From Dendrolimus kikuchii (Eukaryota; Arthropoda; Insecta; Lepidoptera; Lasiocampidae), in the NCBI GenBank assembly GCA_019925095.2, contig CM034392.1:16974887-17038886 (forward strand): a stretch of DNA of 64,000 nt, written 5' to 3'. The notes under the pieces were generated by a model. That model searched no databases and was not told where the DNA came from. It worked only from the letters and a program-made list of their open reading frames with translations. A program made the translations under genes and the position numbers. Positions 12,431 through 26,100 of the stretch are shown here, in pieces (position 1 is the stretch's first letter; the number at the start of each line of letters is the position of its first letter).

Positions 12431-13689
12431 GAGTTTTCGTTGTTGACCGCAGGAAAGCTTTTTTGTAGCGAAGAAAAATAAACACGTAACCAATCGTACC
12501 GAGTGTCGTGTTTACATTTGCACAATTTTATTTAGAACAAACCATGGGCAACATTCCTAGGTGAGTGAGTTCTTGCCAAATTTATTGCCATACATACGTC
12601 TTGGAGTTGTCTATGCGAACCGAGAGAGTTATGGCCGGAGTGTTTTTAAACAAAATTTATAAAGCGAGTAAATAAATTCGACACAAATAAATATGTTATT
12701 CCTGTTTATTTTGCATGATTGCGTGATTTGTTTGTTTGATTTCGCTTTTATATTCAAATCGGCAATTAGACAAAGATCCGTTTGATCTATTTTGTATATT
12801 AAATTGATTTGTCGAAATATTAACTGCTGCCTTGTTACGTAAATTCAGATTTCGTCTTTGTGAAAAATGGAATACTATCTAAATATGAGACAGTAGATAG
12901 CTTTCTAACTTCATTGATCTTGGGAATCAATTTTCTTTGAACTTTACGTTTTCAAACAAATGTCAAAGGTTGGTATGGGGTTTCCTTTACCGACACGAAT
13001 GTCCCTAAAGATTTTTTGTTTTGCAATCAACAGAGATTTAACTATAATTGTTAGTTGCCTTTAGTTTACTTTAAATTTTTAATATTCTTTTTTAAATGTG
13101 GGTTTGTACGGTCTGTGTATCTAGCCAGTATTAAGTGACGAATGTTCAAGCTTTCGAACATCCTTCAAAGATACAGCCAGGCTCATATAATCCTTCACCC
13201 CAAACTCAGCAAAATTGTAGGTCTAGGTAGGACTGACACCAAACAGGGACTTTTTGTTGTACTAATTGGTTGACATTTTCTACACGAACACAATTCCTGC
13301 TTTAGAACTTCACTCACTTTATATTAGTTCATATTTGAAACTGATATCTGTTTTCATAAAATTGCAAACATAACTTTGCATATTCCCGCCTAAATCTACC
13401 ACTACCACGCTATTAAACATAGGTTCCACATTCTTTGCGAACGTTGGACTTTTCGGGATAAACACTATTCTGTGTTTATTTCGAAAATACATACTATTAT
13501 ATTTCCAAATCTTACGAAATTATCACATCCAAGGCCAACCAAACTCAATTTCTCATACTTGTGTCTATTATTAGGGCGGATGTAGAGATTAGTCTCTTGT
13601 ATTTTATACAGTATGCTATATGCACAAAAATCATTTTAAATATTTTAATAACGTATACATTGATGACGTTAATGGTGTTAAGTGTATTA

Positions 13690-13915
13690 CTATAATATTA
13701 GCATATAAACCTCCCATTGCTATCGCCACACTTGTCCAAGGCGTACTCACTTTCTCGGCTTTCCGACACCGGTTATCTCGTTCTGCAAGTTTCCTCTACC
13801 CGTCAGTCAGTATGTGGTAATCGTAACAACAGGCACATTAGCTTAGAGAAACTGCCTAATGCACGCTTCTCCGCCAGAAACGAACATTTGTCATTTGAAA
13901 CACGACTTTGAGGCC
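13690..13915 (+). mobile_element. 'cattgctgggc' type repeat, degraded
   Basis: 'aacctcccattgctatcgcc', 'tgtggtaatcgtaacaacag', 'agaaactgcctaatgcacg' and 'tttgaggccctagtgcgtta' follow the order of the repeats at 7141 and 30668. It explains the open frames at 13620-13911. It ends 80 bases before the first rut exon. Confidence 0.45.
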
Positions 13916-13996
13916 CTAGTGCGTTAGATAGTATGCAAATCGTTCACTTGTCTAATTAATTAATGATTTATACAACCATTTTGTATGTGGTTATAG

Positions 13997-14155
13997 ATCA
14001 GTGGTGGAAGCCACAGATGTCCAGCTGAACATGCGCGTGGGCATCCATACGGGGCGTGTGCTGTGTGGCGTGTTGGGCCTGCGCAAGTGGCAATACGATG
14101 TTTGGTCGAATGACGTCACGCTTGCTAACAACATGGAAGCCGGTGGAGAACCCGG
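13997..14155 (+). CDS. rut: rut exon: second half of catalytic domain C1
   Basis: After ttatag at 13991-13996 the frame reads [15 protein letters not shown], then [36 protein letters not shown]. This is the core of the C1 class III cyclase fold, which pairs with C2 to form the active site and the forskolin-like pocket. The exon starts with one base completing a codon and ends CCC GG before gtatgt, so the split glycine codon is finished by T of the next exon. The first half of C1 (FADI..GFT and GDCYYC motifs) must lie upstream of the window, because I found no matching exon in 1-13996. Splice sites and conservation make this call firm. Confidence 0.95.
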
Positions 14156-17100
14156 GTATGTAAAAATACAATAAGTTAATAGATGTCACTCATATCGGCT
14201 GCGCGAATGGTTGCGATAATCGCCTCACGACGTAGTCGAGTCCCTGTAGGCTGGATTGCTAGTTCTAACATGATATGTACTATGTATGATCTGAAAAATA
14301 TTTGTTACAACATATACCATTCGCAAGAATATTGAAAGAAAGAAAAAACGTTTATTTAGAACTAACATATTTACAATGTGAAAATACTAAAAAAGAAAAA
14401 CAGAGATTAAATTCTAAATTGGCTATATATAGCTCAGCAGATTCCTGTCAAAGTTCTTCTTGTGCTACATTTGTGTTTGTAACAACTTTCATGTTACCCT
14501 AAATTAGGGAGTTGGTGTTGTATTGTTATTAGTGTTAATGGAGTAATAGTTTCATTATAACAATATCTTTATTCAAATACCAGATGCATTCTCGACGTCT
14601 CGACACGGCCTCTGTGGTGGAGTGGGCTAAGCCTTTGCCGGCCTACCTCACTGCAACGCAGAGGCTCCGGATATGATTCCTGGTATAGTAAATTTCGGAA
14701 ACGTATATTCTCCGTTATTTACTTTGGTCTGGGTGTTTGGGATCGGCCCCAGAGTAGTAGTACGTTGTATATTACCCATAACACAAGCGTAACTTGCTTA
14801 ATTTGGGGATATACAATTTGTGCCGATTATTATTATATTACTACTATTATTCTATAAAAAGAAATAGTTTTATTAAAGTACATTATTAAAAATATATAAT
14901 GACTAAATTATCAACAGTGTATATACATATTATGTATTATATAAATTAGACGCGTCTAACTGTTGCAATCAATGACATTAGTTTTGACTTGAAAATGTAC
15001 GGTTCTTTTAATTCATGCTTGTAGTCGGGTCCACATAACGCAGGCGACGCTTGAGTGCCTTGGCGGTGCCTACGAGGTAGAACCGGGCCAGGGGTCTAGC
15101 CGCAACGCATATCTCAGAGACCATTCTGTGCAGACGTATTTCATTATACCTCCACCGAGGCGAAGAAAGGTAAATCAGCTGTATACAATCTTTATTTGGG
15201 TTACATTTCGATACTTTGTTTACTATTTGAAAGGGTATTGATTAAAGCTGTTTCTAAATGCTTAAGAAAAAAGCTTAATATATAATCGAGGAGGTATGTA
15301 TAGTACCGGTTGCGATGTAGAGAAAATTTCGTCCAATTTATTATATGTACATTTTAATGTATCCTTTTCATTCCCACATAAATGTATTGTTGTCGCGCTC
15401 GCACAGAACCATTTAGCAAGTGCAAAAATTATACACATTTATGCACGAATGACAATTTTACATACTTATAACTTATAAGTAATGTTTACTATATTGTATA
15501 TATAGCGCTGAATAATTGTAAAAACACTATTATACGCCTCGACTGTAGTTGTAGTTCAATCTTTGTGTCTTACTCAACTCATAAGCATAGCTTGCAATGG
15601 GAATTTTCAATGCTTGTCTTGTCTACCTATTTATCCATTATAGTTAGCAACTATTTATTATAACTTATATCCAGGTGATAGGTAAAAACAGCTACCCTCT
15701 TATATCTTCTTTGTCTTCGCTTAGATTAGCATGACATTCATTCTGTTAACTGCTTTATTTGGTATAAGGGTATATCACAACTACTAAAATAGTCATAATA
15801 TGATAGACAAAAGATTTTAACATACAAGTGAAATAATTCTTATAATATAGGCACTTTAATACGCTAGTGTCTGTTAACAACAAATCTTTTGATGTCTGAT
15901 TCTAAGTCTTAAATTCTTTTGTGTCATTATAGATGTGCCTATCTGCGAGTGTAGGCTTAGGCACGGGGTCTCGTCGGAAGCTCTCCTTCAAAAACGTCTC
16001 GAATGTGGTAGTTCAACTGCTTCATTCCATCAAGTTCAACGTCGACGTTCCCTTCTCAAACATGGCCGCATCGCCCCAAGAGCTGAAGGCAAACAACGCT
16101 AGGAAGGTACATGTCCGAACCTCGTAAATTAACTGTGAAAATGTACGATCATATAATTTCCGCTTGATACACTTCACATGGAATTCATCTCAGCTATGAG
16201 ACGAATTCATTCGCACGCGAAATGTATAAATACTTATTTAAATTAAATGCTGATAATTTTCGTATTGTTAGCTCTCAGCAGTACTTGTCGTTAGTGCATT
16301 TTTTTAACATTCAGTCCAACATACATGTACTTACTATTCAACTATTGCACTTTATTACGAATATTTCTTGTTGCACTTGGTTGGACATGGCTAAACAATA
16401 CGAGTTCAATGTCCACGGCTTTGTCTTACTCTTCAGAATATTTCAACTCGAGTGATAAAATTTCTCGTACCGGCGATCCGCTTTCCACCGCCAAAGGTAA
16501 GCCGTTTGTATTCTTCCTCATGCGATTTGTAATGTAATTTTGTGATCTCGATGTGTTGTTTCATACTATGGATGTTCAGCACCCGTCTACTGAATGTTAT
16601 AAATGCTGTTCGTGAAGTGTTTATAAATATTTTCATTGTACCTGAAGATTATTTTTGATCAATTCGCCCGCCTTTTATAGAAGAAACTGTCAAGTCCCTT
16701 TCATTTTGAAGAAATTGTAAAAGCCACTATTATAGCTCTTTGGCGTCTCAAATGGTTGGTTGATACAGACAGCGCAAGTTTTGGTTAGCGTGCAGTGAAA
16801 GGGGTGCGAGTGTTTTTTCAACGATGCGATATCAGCTTTGGGGCATGACGTAGTGCGTGATGTGGCAGGTGCTGGACCTGCGGCGCGCGCTGCACGCAGA
16901 GCCGGGCTCGGCGGACGCGCTGCGGCTGGCGTCGCTGCGGGCCGAAGACGTGAGCGCCGCCATGCGGGCACCCTCCCCCACCACCGGCGACACCCCCGCC
17001 TCCGCCCCCCAACACCACACCTTCGACGCCGTCATGCAGCACCACGCCCTCCGCGCACAGGCCACGGTCGACACAACATGCGGCCCCACGCACGCATTAC

Positions 17101-20100
17101 CGATACATATTTATGCATATGCACAACTGACCTCTACTGTTACCATCGGACAGGCTGCTACTTTATTTTTGTCCCCGTTCGGTTGACGCTGAGTCCGAGA
17201 GTCCTAAAGAACTAGAAACTTACTTGAATTATTTATAATACTAATATCAGTTCTACAGACTATTGCAAGCGGCGTTTCAAATTGACACAAAAATATGCTT
17301 GTCGTTTATAACCAGCAGCCAGTCTAGTGGTAATATAGAGGTAAGTGATATGCACGCAATGAACTATCTGTGATATCGATATGAAGCTTCTACATACAAC
17401 CTGATACACGTGATATATCGCGACGGCATCTGTCCCTCACACATGTATTTATTCTCGAGACACGTGTAATCACATATTACATGCATCTCAAGGGAATATG
17501 ACATGTACAAGGAAGTAGAAGGCGCGATAGATCGAATGCGAATATAGAGCAATATAACGAAAAATGAGCTTTCAATTTCCACGACTTTTAGAGTCTAGTT
17601 TATCACAGATAGATCCGCAAATAGTGCGCATAGCGTTAGCAAATAGGGCATACACACACTGAACTAATCACAATATACACAACATTTATGTACCTTCATT
17701 AAAATCGTTCGTTGTGCGTATGTTCTTGACGTGCACAATGGGATGAATTGGAATATGGTTGAAAGTGATAAAACATTTTTTGTGTTTTATCCCATGGCAT
17801 CAATGAACCATATCACAAAATCATCCTAGGTTTTACGATTTCACGCTTCTGAAACTTTGTACGTGAAATGCATCGGGTTGGCGTTTCCGATACGTTTCAT
17901 ACTTGTGTGTCGAATGTTAACCTCGCTTTATGGTTTCCTAGTAGTTAGATTGATTTCTGAGTGGTGGTTTATAAACTAAATCTTTGCTGCTTTGTCTTTT
18001 TAAATTTTAAGGCGTGCACCGGTTGAAGCTTCCACACGAGTACTTTTAAAATAATTGTGTAAGGATTTTGATATGATTTAGACTCATGGTTGCTTTGCAA
18101 TGAGTTTATGAGTTCTGTTTCAATAGATAAAAATTAATGATACTTACAATTAAATTAATATACTTTTCAGTACATAAAATCTTTAAATATATCAAGATAT
18201 ACCTAAATATTTTATGTCTACACCCTAAGACCTATTTTTGACAGCACAACGAACCCATTCATTCACTGTCGCTGGTCTGTTCAAGCTTTCACTCATTATC
18301 CTCCAATATTACTCCAGAAATTCGTACATAAAATCTGATCATGTATTGTAATCTACATATGAAAGTGTGGAGGACTCAAATACACCAGCAATAATTTTAG
18401 ATGTCTGCTCATTATTTTTCAGATAATCAGCCCTTGGACATTAGTTCCACAACAATTACCCGCTGAAACAGTAAGCGCAGACAAAATGTTGTTCATGTGT
18501 ATTATTGTTTTCCACCATTCACCGAACAACACGTTTAATTCCCCACAAATTTTAATATAGGTATTTAATGCCACGACCAAACAACAGACTTCACCTTTGA
18601 CGATTGAACTCGTTAGCACCTGTTTCTATTCACTGGCCGAACGCAGGCTTAATTGGAACCGAGTAAATAAACATCGTGAGCACTCAAAACCACTTACCGA
18701 ACACTTGTTTCTTATTGGAACTATTCTTCTATTGAAAGTGATGAATTGTTTGTACTTGAGATTGTGTTTCTTAATTGAATTTGTTTGATAATAAAGCCAA
18801 ATGCACCGAACTGTGTTTCACTCGCTACTCCAACTCGCCACTTGAGGCACTAGAGCATGGCATGACCCCTAATCAAATAACTTGCATGAAGACTTGCCCC
18901 ATAATCTTAGGAATAGTATTATGATTTCGTTTGATTATTTCTTCGCCTGACTTTAGTTTTTCTTTATAGAATTATACTTGTGTCTTTATAATTATATGCA
19001 AAGGAAATGGTTAAACTTTTACAGTAAATTTAATAAGACTTGATTAACGTTTTTAAATTGAAAACATAGCTTTACTGAACATTAACTTAAAAATCTTATT
19101 GAAATGCAAATACTTCTCTTAACTTCTGTATATTTTGTTACTATTCAAATAATGTGATGCTGCTTTGGAGCCCGGATCTTTTCGTTTTAAGGTCAGTTCC
19201 AACAGATTTCAAGTTGACCAGCACGGAGTCTGCATGCCGTGGATCTCATGTGAACACGATCTTTACCTACGAATCTTATTTCCCTCAAACCTCAATTCCA
19301 AGCAGTTTCTAAATGTTGTTGTCCCTTAACTGTTATTCCCTTCGCCATTTCATATAATTTTAATAATTCTCAGTGTAAGTAAGTAGTGGATTGAGGATGA
19401 TAAAGTGCAAGCAAAACGAGTGCAATAATTTTGTACTTGTTTTACAGAATAAGGTGACGGAGAAATTTAAACGGCCTTTGAAAAAACGTCACTCGTCTGT
19501 ATATCACCAGCCGACGAATCGCGTGAACAAATATCTGGCACAAGCGATTGACGCGCGCTCCGTGCACCGCGAGAAGGCGACTCACGTCCACCTACTCACG
19601 CTTTGCTTCAAGGATACCGACAAGGAAGCGCAGGTACAAAGCACTGTATACAAAGAATATATATGTAAGTCTATATCTGTCTTATAGCAATCTGTAGTTT
19701 ATCTTTGTTAATCGTATTCATGACAGTGACTAAATTCTTGTTGAATATTTTTATCCGTGCAGGAACGGAGAAAGAATACAATTTCCTGCGGCCGGGCGGC
19801 CTGTCGTAAGAGGCGACTTAACAACCCACAGCTAGGTGGTAGGGCATTTGCCCGACTGGATGGCTACCACCCCTGATCTAAAGTATGTCGCCATAACAAC
19901 CTTGAGTTGTGTTCCGGCATTAGTGACCAGGTTCCAGTTTCCCTTAAGAGAGCAGCAGCGCATTTGTAGCAACTTTGGTGTTGCAAATGTCCATAGGCGA
20001 TGGTAACCGCTTACCATCAAGTGGGCCGTCTGCCTGTCTGCTGATCTCCTGCAATAAAAAAAAAAGAATAGATTTGAAGCAAATCCAGTCCGTATTTGGT

Positions 20101-23100
20101 AAGTTGTGTGTAAAATCTTTGTCTTAATTATTATAGGACCAAAAGGGATTAGAATATGGTTACTTGACTTTTCACTTGTAATTTCTAGACGTGTTACATC
20201 CGGTGAATTAACGCAAGTCTTCTGTATATTTATCCGTTTTTGAAAAAATAAGGTCAAATTCAGTCTATTTGAAATAATGCTACAATTTGATAAATCTATA
20301 TCAACGAATTTCTATTACGGATGATAATTTTGAGATCATGGTAGATAGTAAAAATCGTCTTCAATTGCATCTATTCCTTTAACAATATATAAGTAATTAT
20401 AATCAAGAATAAACAGAATTTTGCAAATGATTTTCCAGTATCGAGCATCAACAGACGGGGGCTGGGCGGGGTCCCTCAGCGCGGCGTTGGGCGCATTGAT
20501 CGCAGCCGGTGCCTTACAGTTCGCGATACTCCCACGCACCACCATAGTCCTTCTGTTATTTGTGACGGCATTCGCATGGTCAGCTGCAGTGTTAGCACTC
20601 ACTTTAGCGGCGAGATTGAGGCTTATCCCTTGTGACGTTTCTAGACCATTCGCCTTGAGGAACGCTATAACGACATTCACTATTATATTGAGTTATGCTG
20701 TGGGACAAGTTAATGTGGTAAGTAATTTTACCAAAAATTCTTTAAATTCTCATTTAATAGCCCTTATGCAATTTAAGTTCTGATGAAAAGCGTTACTTTG
20801 AGATAAGCAGGACAGCGCAGCGTAAGCTTAATACTATAAATATTTTATTTTGACCAATATTTTATCTATAATTTTTTATTTAGTTCTAGTTTTTAATTTT
20901 AGGTTTATTTTTCATACTATAGTTTAGTTTTAGTATTTAATTGTATTTTTCTATTAAGCTGTTTTTTTATATAGAACGGTTCTTACTAGACTAAAATGAT
21001 TAAATAGAAACAATATTAATCTTACTAAAACCTAAATGAACAAACTCATTAATAATGTTTACTGTCGCTGTCTCTCAACATAAGTTAAAGTTAATTCGTA
21101 TTTCGTTCCCCAACCCGTTTTTAACCCTATTCTAATGAAAATAACCGCCAAGAATGTTCCCAGTACGTACAGGATTTTTATTCTTTACTAGGATATACCC
21201 GCGACTTCGTCCACGCTTGACTTGAAATTCTCCTGGGATTTCCGGGACATAAACGATACCGCAGGTATCGTTTTGATGAAACCTGTGTCGGAATAAGCTA
21301 TTTTTACGCAGCCGAATAAAAAATATCACACATTTTATTACATTAAATTTGCTATCAATCAGTAAAAAAATCACATTGGAATTCGATTTTTTTAGTCTGA
21401 CTATTTTAATTCAGTGCCAGAAAAAATCCCGTGGGATTCCTAGGATAATAAGTAGCGCAGAGTTTAAGTCTAAGAATTATCTGTCGATCATCGAAAACCG
21501 GATCGAAATCAGCCTAGTAGTTTTTACGTGAATCCCGTATATCCCGTTTGAATAAAGTAAACCTAAATCAAATTCAATACAATCTTTACATGATATATGT
21601 TTGTACATATATTTGTGAGTTTCTTTTCGGTTATTTCAGATCACATGTACAGAAATAGATGTGTGCAAAAAACTAGCTGAAAACGTAACAATGGATGAGA
21701 TAAGGGCTACTACAGGCGACGTGGCTGCAAATCTTTGGTGTAGTAACCATCACCTCGCTTGTCCTGTACCACTTTACATCACTTTGGGATGCTGCCTTAG
21801 TATGCTAGCAGTTGCTGTATTCCTTAGACTGCCGATACTAATCAAAGGAATATTGCTGTCAGTCATGACTGCTGGTTATATGTTCGTGATACTTATCTTC
21901 GATAAACATTTGTTTGACTGCTATGATCGTATGACTGAGTAAGTAATCCATACTACTTTCTAGATATGATATTGATTTTATTTTGCTGAATGTCCATTTT
22001 GATTTCTATGGCGTTGGTTATGTAATGATTTTTTTATTATATTTTATGTCTATAGTCTTGTTATAAGTCATATAAACCAATACGTATTATTAAGAAAAAT
22101 ATAATAGTTTAGGTGTGATGCGGTACTGAATGCTACGCATGCAAAGCCGGCAGAAACTTCTTACTGAACAAATGAAAAAAAATGAAAATGAATAAATTTG
22201 TGTTAGATAATTTTGTTAATTGAACTTTTATACTCTTGAACTGACTTTTAAAACACAATAGAAATATAGAAAATAATAGTTTAATTCAAAATTTCTAATA
22301 CGGCTTGAAAATTCGGCACTCACAAAGCTGACATCATTCGGACGCATTCTAATTTTACGCGTCTTATACGTCACACAATCAAATTAAAAAAGCGTTTTAT
22401 AGAGTTAAAACATAATTTTATTTCTTTCAGCCCTGGCCCAATAGGGTCGGCGTATGGGGCGTGTGCGTGGACATTTGCCTTGGCCTTGGCTGTAATGCTT
22501 CACGCGAGACAAACAGAGTGGACAGCGCGGCTCGACTTCCTTTGGCAAGCGCAAGCTAGAGATGAGAAGAGGGATATGGACGCGTTGCAAGTATGTTTCC
22601 TCTACATGGTAAACTAACTACGCCCGCCACTTTGTTCTCTCGGATATTTTGTCTTTGTATTCATATTTTCTTAAGCCTGCAAGATATTGGAAGTTTAAGA
22701 TAAACTGCTGTTGTAATCTCAAGTTTTTTAAATTAAATAATCGTAGCATTAAGCATCACGGAAATATCTGTTTTGACAAAAAAAATTGGCATTCAATTTG
22801 AAATTAACTTATAATTGAATTTTATTAATCTAGAAAAGTATAATGTAATAGATATATAATAATAGTTATCACATACACTCTGCTGGTTTTAAATGTTTCA
22901 ACTTTAGGAGAAGGACAACCCTTCAAGCGTTTTCAAAACGCGTCATAACCATTTATTTACCAAAAAATGGATAAAAGGAATTTTACATGTACAGGTTCAA
23001 CTTGCAGCTTCAAGTTCTAATTTATTATGCAGGCTTATGAAATACTTCTTTAATTATATTTTAACTATAGTTATTTAATTTAAAAACTAGACGTGCGTAC

Positions 23101-26100
23101 AGCGTCCTCTATGGCTTAGTAGTTTAAGAGTTTTCCGGCTTAGTTTACTGGAACTCGGAGATCTTGGAGTTAATTCTCGATATGGTAAATTTCGTGAAAT
23201 TTTTTCGATTATTTCCTCTGGTTTAGATATCTGGTGTCAGCTCCAAAGTTGTCCAGTGTATTCGATGTAATAGATTATCTATAATACATTGCTTGGAATA
23301 TACAATGTATTCTTTCTTATGTCAATTTATCAAATTAATTTTCGATTACAAAAATAAATGAAGTATTAGGTCTTTACATATGAAATTGGCGTTTTGTAAG
23401 GGAGGAACATAAAGTCGATTTTTTTTAAATATAATATATTTATTTAATCAAAGTATGTACCATTGCTATCTATGCACTTCTGCCATCTCATAGGTAGTTC
23501 ATTGATCCCTTTACTAAAAAAACCATTCGGACGGGAATCAATAAAATCTTTGAAGGCGCTTTGGACTGACCCATCGGAGTTGAATTTTTTCCCTTGCAGA
23601 AGTTATCCAAATTTCGAAAAAAATGGTAATCTGTTGGAGCAAGGTCCGGGGAGTACGGTGGATGTCTTAGACATTCCAATTGAAGCTCCTCTAATTTGGT
23701 AGCTGGCTGTTGTGCAGTGTGTGGTCTAGCGTTTTCCTGAAGCAGCAGTGGCCTAGCGCGATTGACCAGCCTCGGTTGTTTAGCAGCTAGCTTTTCCATC
23801 ATGGTTTGCAGTTGCTGACAATAGACATCTGCCGTAAACGTCTGGTCAGATTTAAGAAAGCTGTAGTGAACGACACCGGCACTAGTACACCAAACGCTCA
23901 CAAGTAATTTTTTTTTAGTCGATTTTCGCTTGGGGCAGGTTTCGGCTGGTTCGCCAGGGTTCAGCCATTGCGATGAGCGTTTCTGATTATCGTACAGGAT
24001 CCACTTTTCATCACAGGTAATGATTCGATTTAAAATCCCTTCATTATTGTGCCGGATGTGTAATGTAACGCAGCAGTCGACGCGCGTTTGTCGGTTTGCT
24101 GCACTCACTTCATGAGGTACCCACCATTCAAGTTTTTCACCTTCCCAATTTGCTTCAAGTGGATTAAAACAGTTTTATCACTAACACCGCAGCCTGCAGC
24201 TATCTCGGACGTGGTTTGCGATGGATCCGCTTCCACAATAGCCTTCAATTCTGCATTATCAACTTTGGTCTCCGGCCGTCCACGGGGCTTGTTCTGCAGG
24301 TCGAAATTTCCAGAACGAAAACGTTGGAACCAAAAACGCACTGTGTTTTCTTTTGCGACACCGCCGCCATACACATCATTAATCCTTCGAGCCGTTTCGG
24401 CAGCACTGGTGCCACGATGGAACTCGTACTCGTAAATAATGCGATATTTCAAGTTTTCCATTTTGTAAACTGAGTGACGCAAAGAAAAAACCAAAAGAGG
24501 AAAAAACAAATGAATTACGGTTTTCAAAACACAAAAGCATAAGTAAATAGCTGTATAAATTTGAAATTGGAATTCCTAACCAAAGAGGAGATATTTGAGA
24601 TCAAAGTGGCCAGTACCACAAAACGCCAACTTCATATGTAAGGACCTATACTAAAAATAAACTAACTTATAAATTTAAATTAAAGATTATGTAATGAATC
24701 GCTGTCGATTTATAATTTGTTATATTATTATGTTGTTGAAGATATCCGATGCATTAATTTGGTTTTTCAGGCGTCAAACAGACGGATTTTGTTCAATCTT
24801 CTGCCTGCACACGTGGCGAACCACTTCCTCGACAGCCAGTTTAAGACGAACATGGTAATTTTAAAATAAGCTTAACGCAAACAGCATAATTAATTCAGGT
24901 TGCAGATACATTTTCTTGGGGCATAATGGGTTTCTTTAAAACCTTCGAGACCCGCGTAACCATATGAATGAATACGTTATATACATTACGTGCACATAGT
25001 TTTGCTTTATATATAATAATTATGCGTAGTTATTATTTATTGTAAAGATGTTTAATTACAACTGAAAGAAAGGTATAAGTGTACTAGGTTTGCCCGCGAC
25101 TTCTTCCACGCTTGACGGGCAATGTAGATTATAGTTATTTTGCCAGTATTAAAATTCAAAGTATTTTCAGCAGGGCAACGGATTTTTTAGTATGATAGAT
25201 AATACATGAATTCCAAAAATTCCTGTAAAAACCTGGGATAAATAATATTACTAAAGGCAAACATAATTACATCTGCTTTGCTAAAGATGTCTAATAAATA
25301 TATAAACTATCAAATCAAACAAATCTTAATATCATATGGTTTCGAACTTAGGAAATACCGGGGAATATAAAAAAAGTCTCGGATTTAGTATCAGTCGGAT
25401 CCGAATCAGCTAATGTATACTACCCACTTGAAAATGTAAGGTGTATGTATAAATCAGACGTAAATTTTGTTGCGTGAAATCTATCAAAACATTATTGTGC
25501 TTGCTTTTAGCCTAATAAAGTGTTGTATGTGACTCACTGCTTTTAGGATTTTCTATAAAAATACACTTTTTTATCAAAGCATGAATCATCATCATCATAA
25601 TGAAATAGTTCGCATATTTTCTAAGTCACCTACGTGTCCACATTAACACGTAATTAAACATTTCATCATAATGAACACGTCACCGTTGCTTCCTAATGCA
25701 CCGCACAAAAGAATTGGGTTCAGTGACATAATAAATCCATAAATTTGCCACCTGAAAATCGATACAATTAAATACAAATCACTCTAATATCATTCACAGT
25801 GGCATTAGGTTGAATTTTATTTATTAAAGTAAAGTATTGAAGTAAAATCAGAACAAAAAAAAGTAGTATATAAAATCCACGTATTTTCCGAGTTAACTCC
25901 TGTAAGTGCTATTGAAATTAAAAGCAATAAAATCGATTAAGTGCATGTCCGTCTATGTACAAAGGTTCCCGCAGAGGTGACATATGTACACAGTTTTAGT
26001 AATTTGAGTACAGTACCTTAAGAAAAGTATTTAATCGATTTTCGATCACGCGCTTCAAAAACTATTTAACAAATCTTGCGTCAAACAATTATCGTTGAAA

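Larger units (their letters stand above)
1..13996 (+). other. upstream intron of rut
   Basis: No exon matching the first half of C1, membrane cassette M1 or any other gene was found. Because the first rut exon in the window starts with a split codon, this is intron by inference. Repeats are listed separately. The stretches 1-2115, 2770-4828, 5340-6400, 8320-8640 and 12440-13690 show nothing recognisable apart from AT-rich sequence. Open frames such as 10848-11156 and 11104-11394 (minus) have no motif. Confidence 0.65.

Noticed and set aside
16818..17215. Minus frames and a second plus frame over the GC-rich island
   Set aside because: Compositionally Gly/Arg/His-rich shadows; the frame from 16869 has the coding third-base pattern.
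24088..24473. Plus-strand frames over mariner 1
   Set aside because: Antisense to the transposase; no motif of their own.
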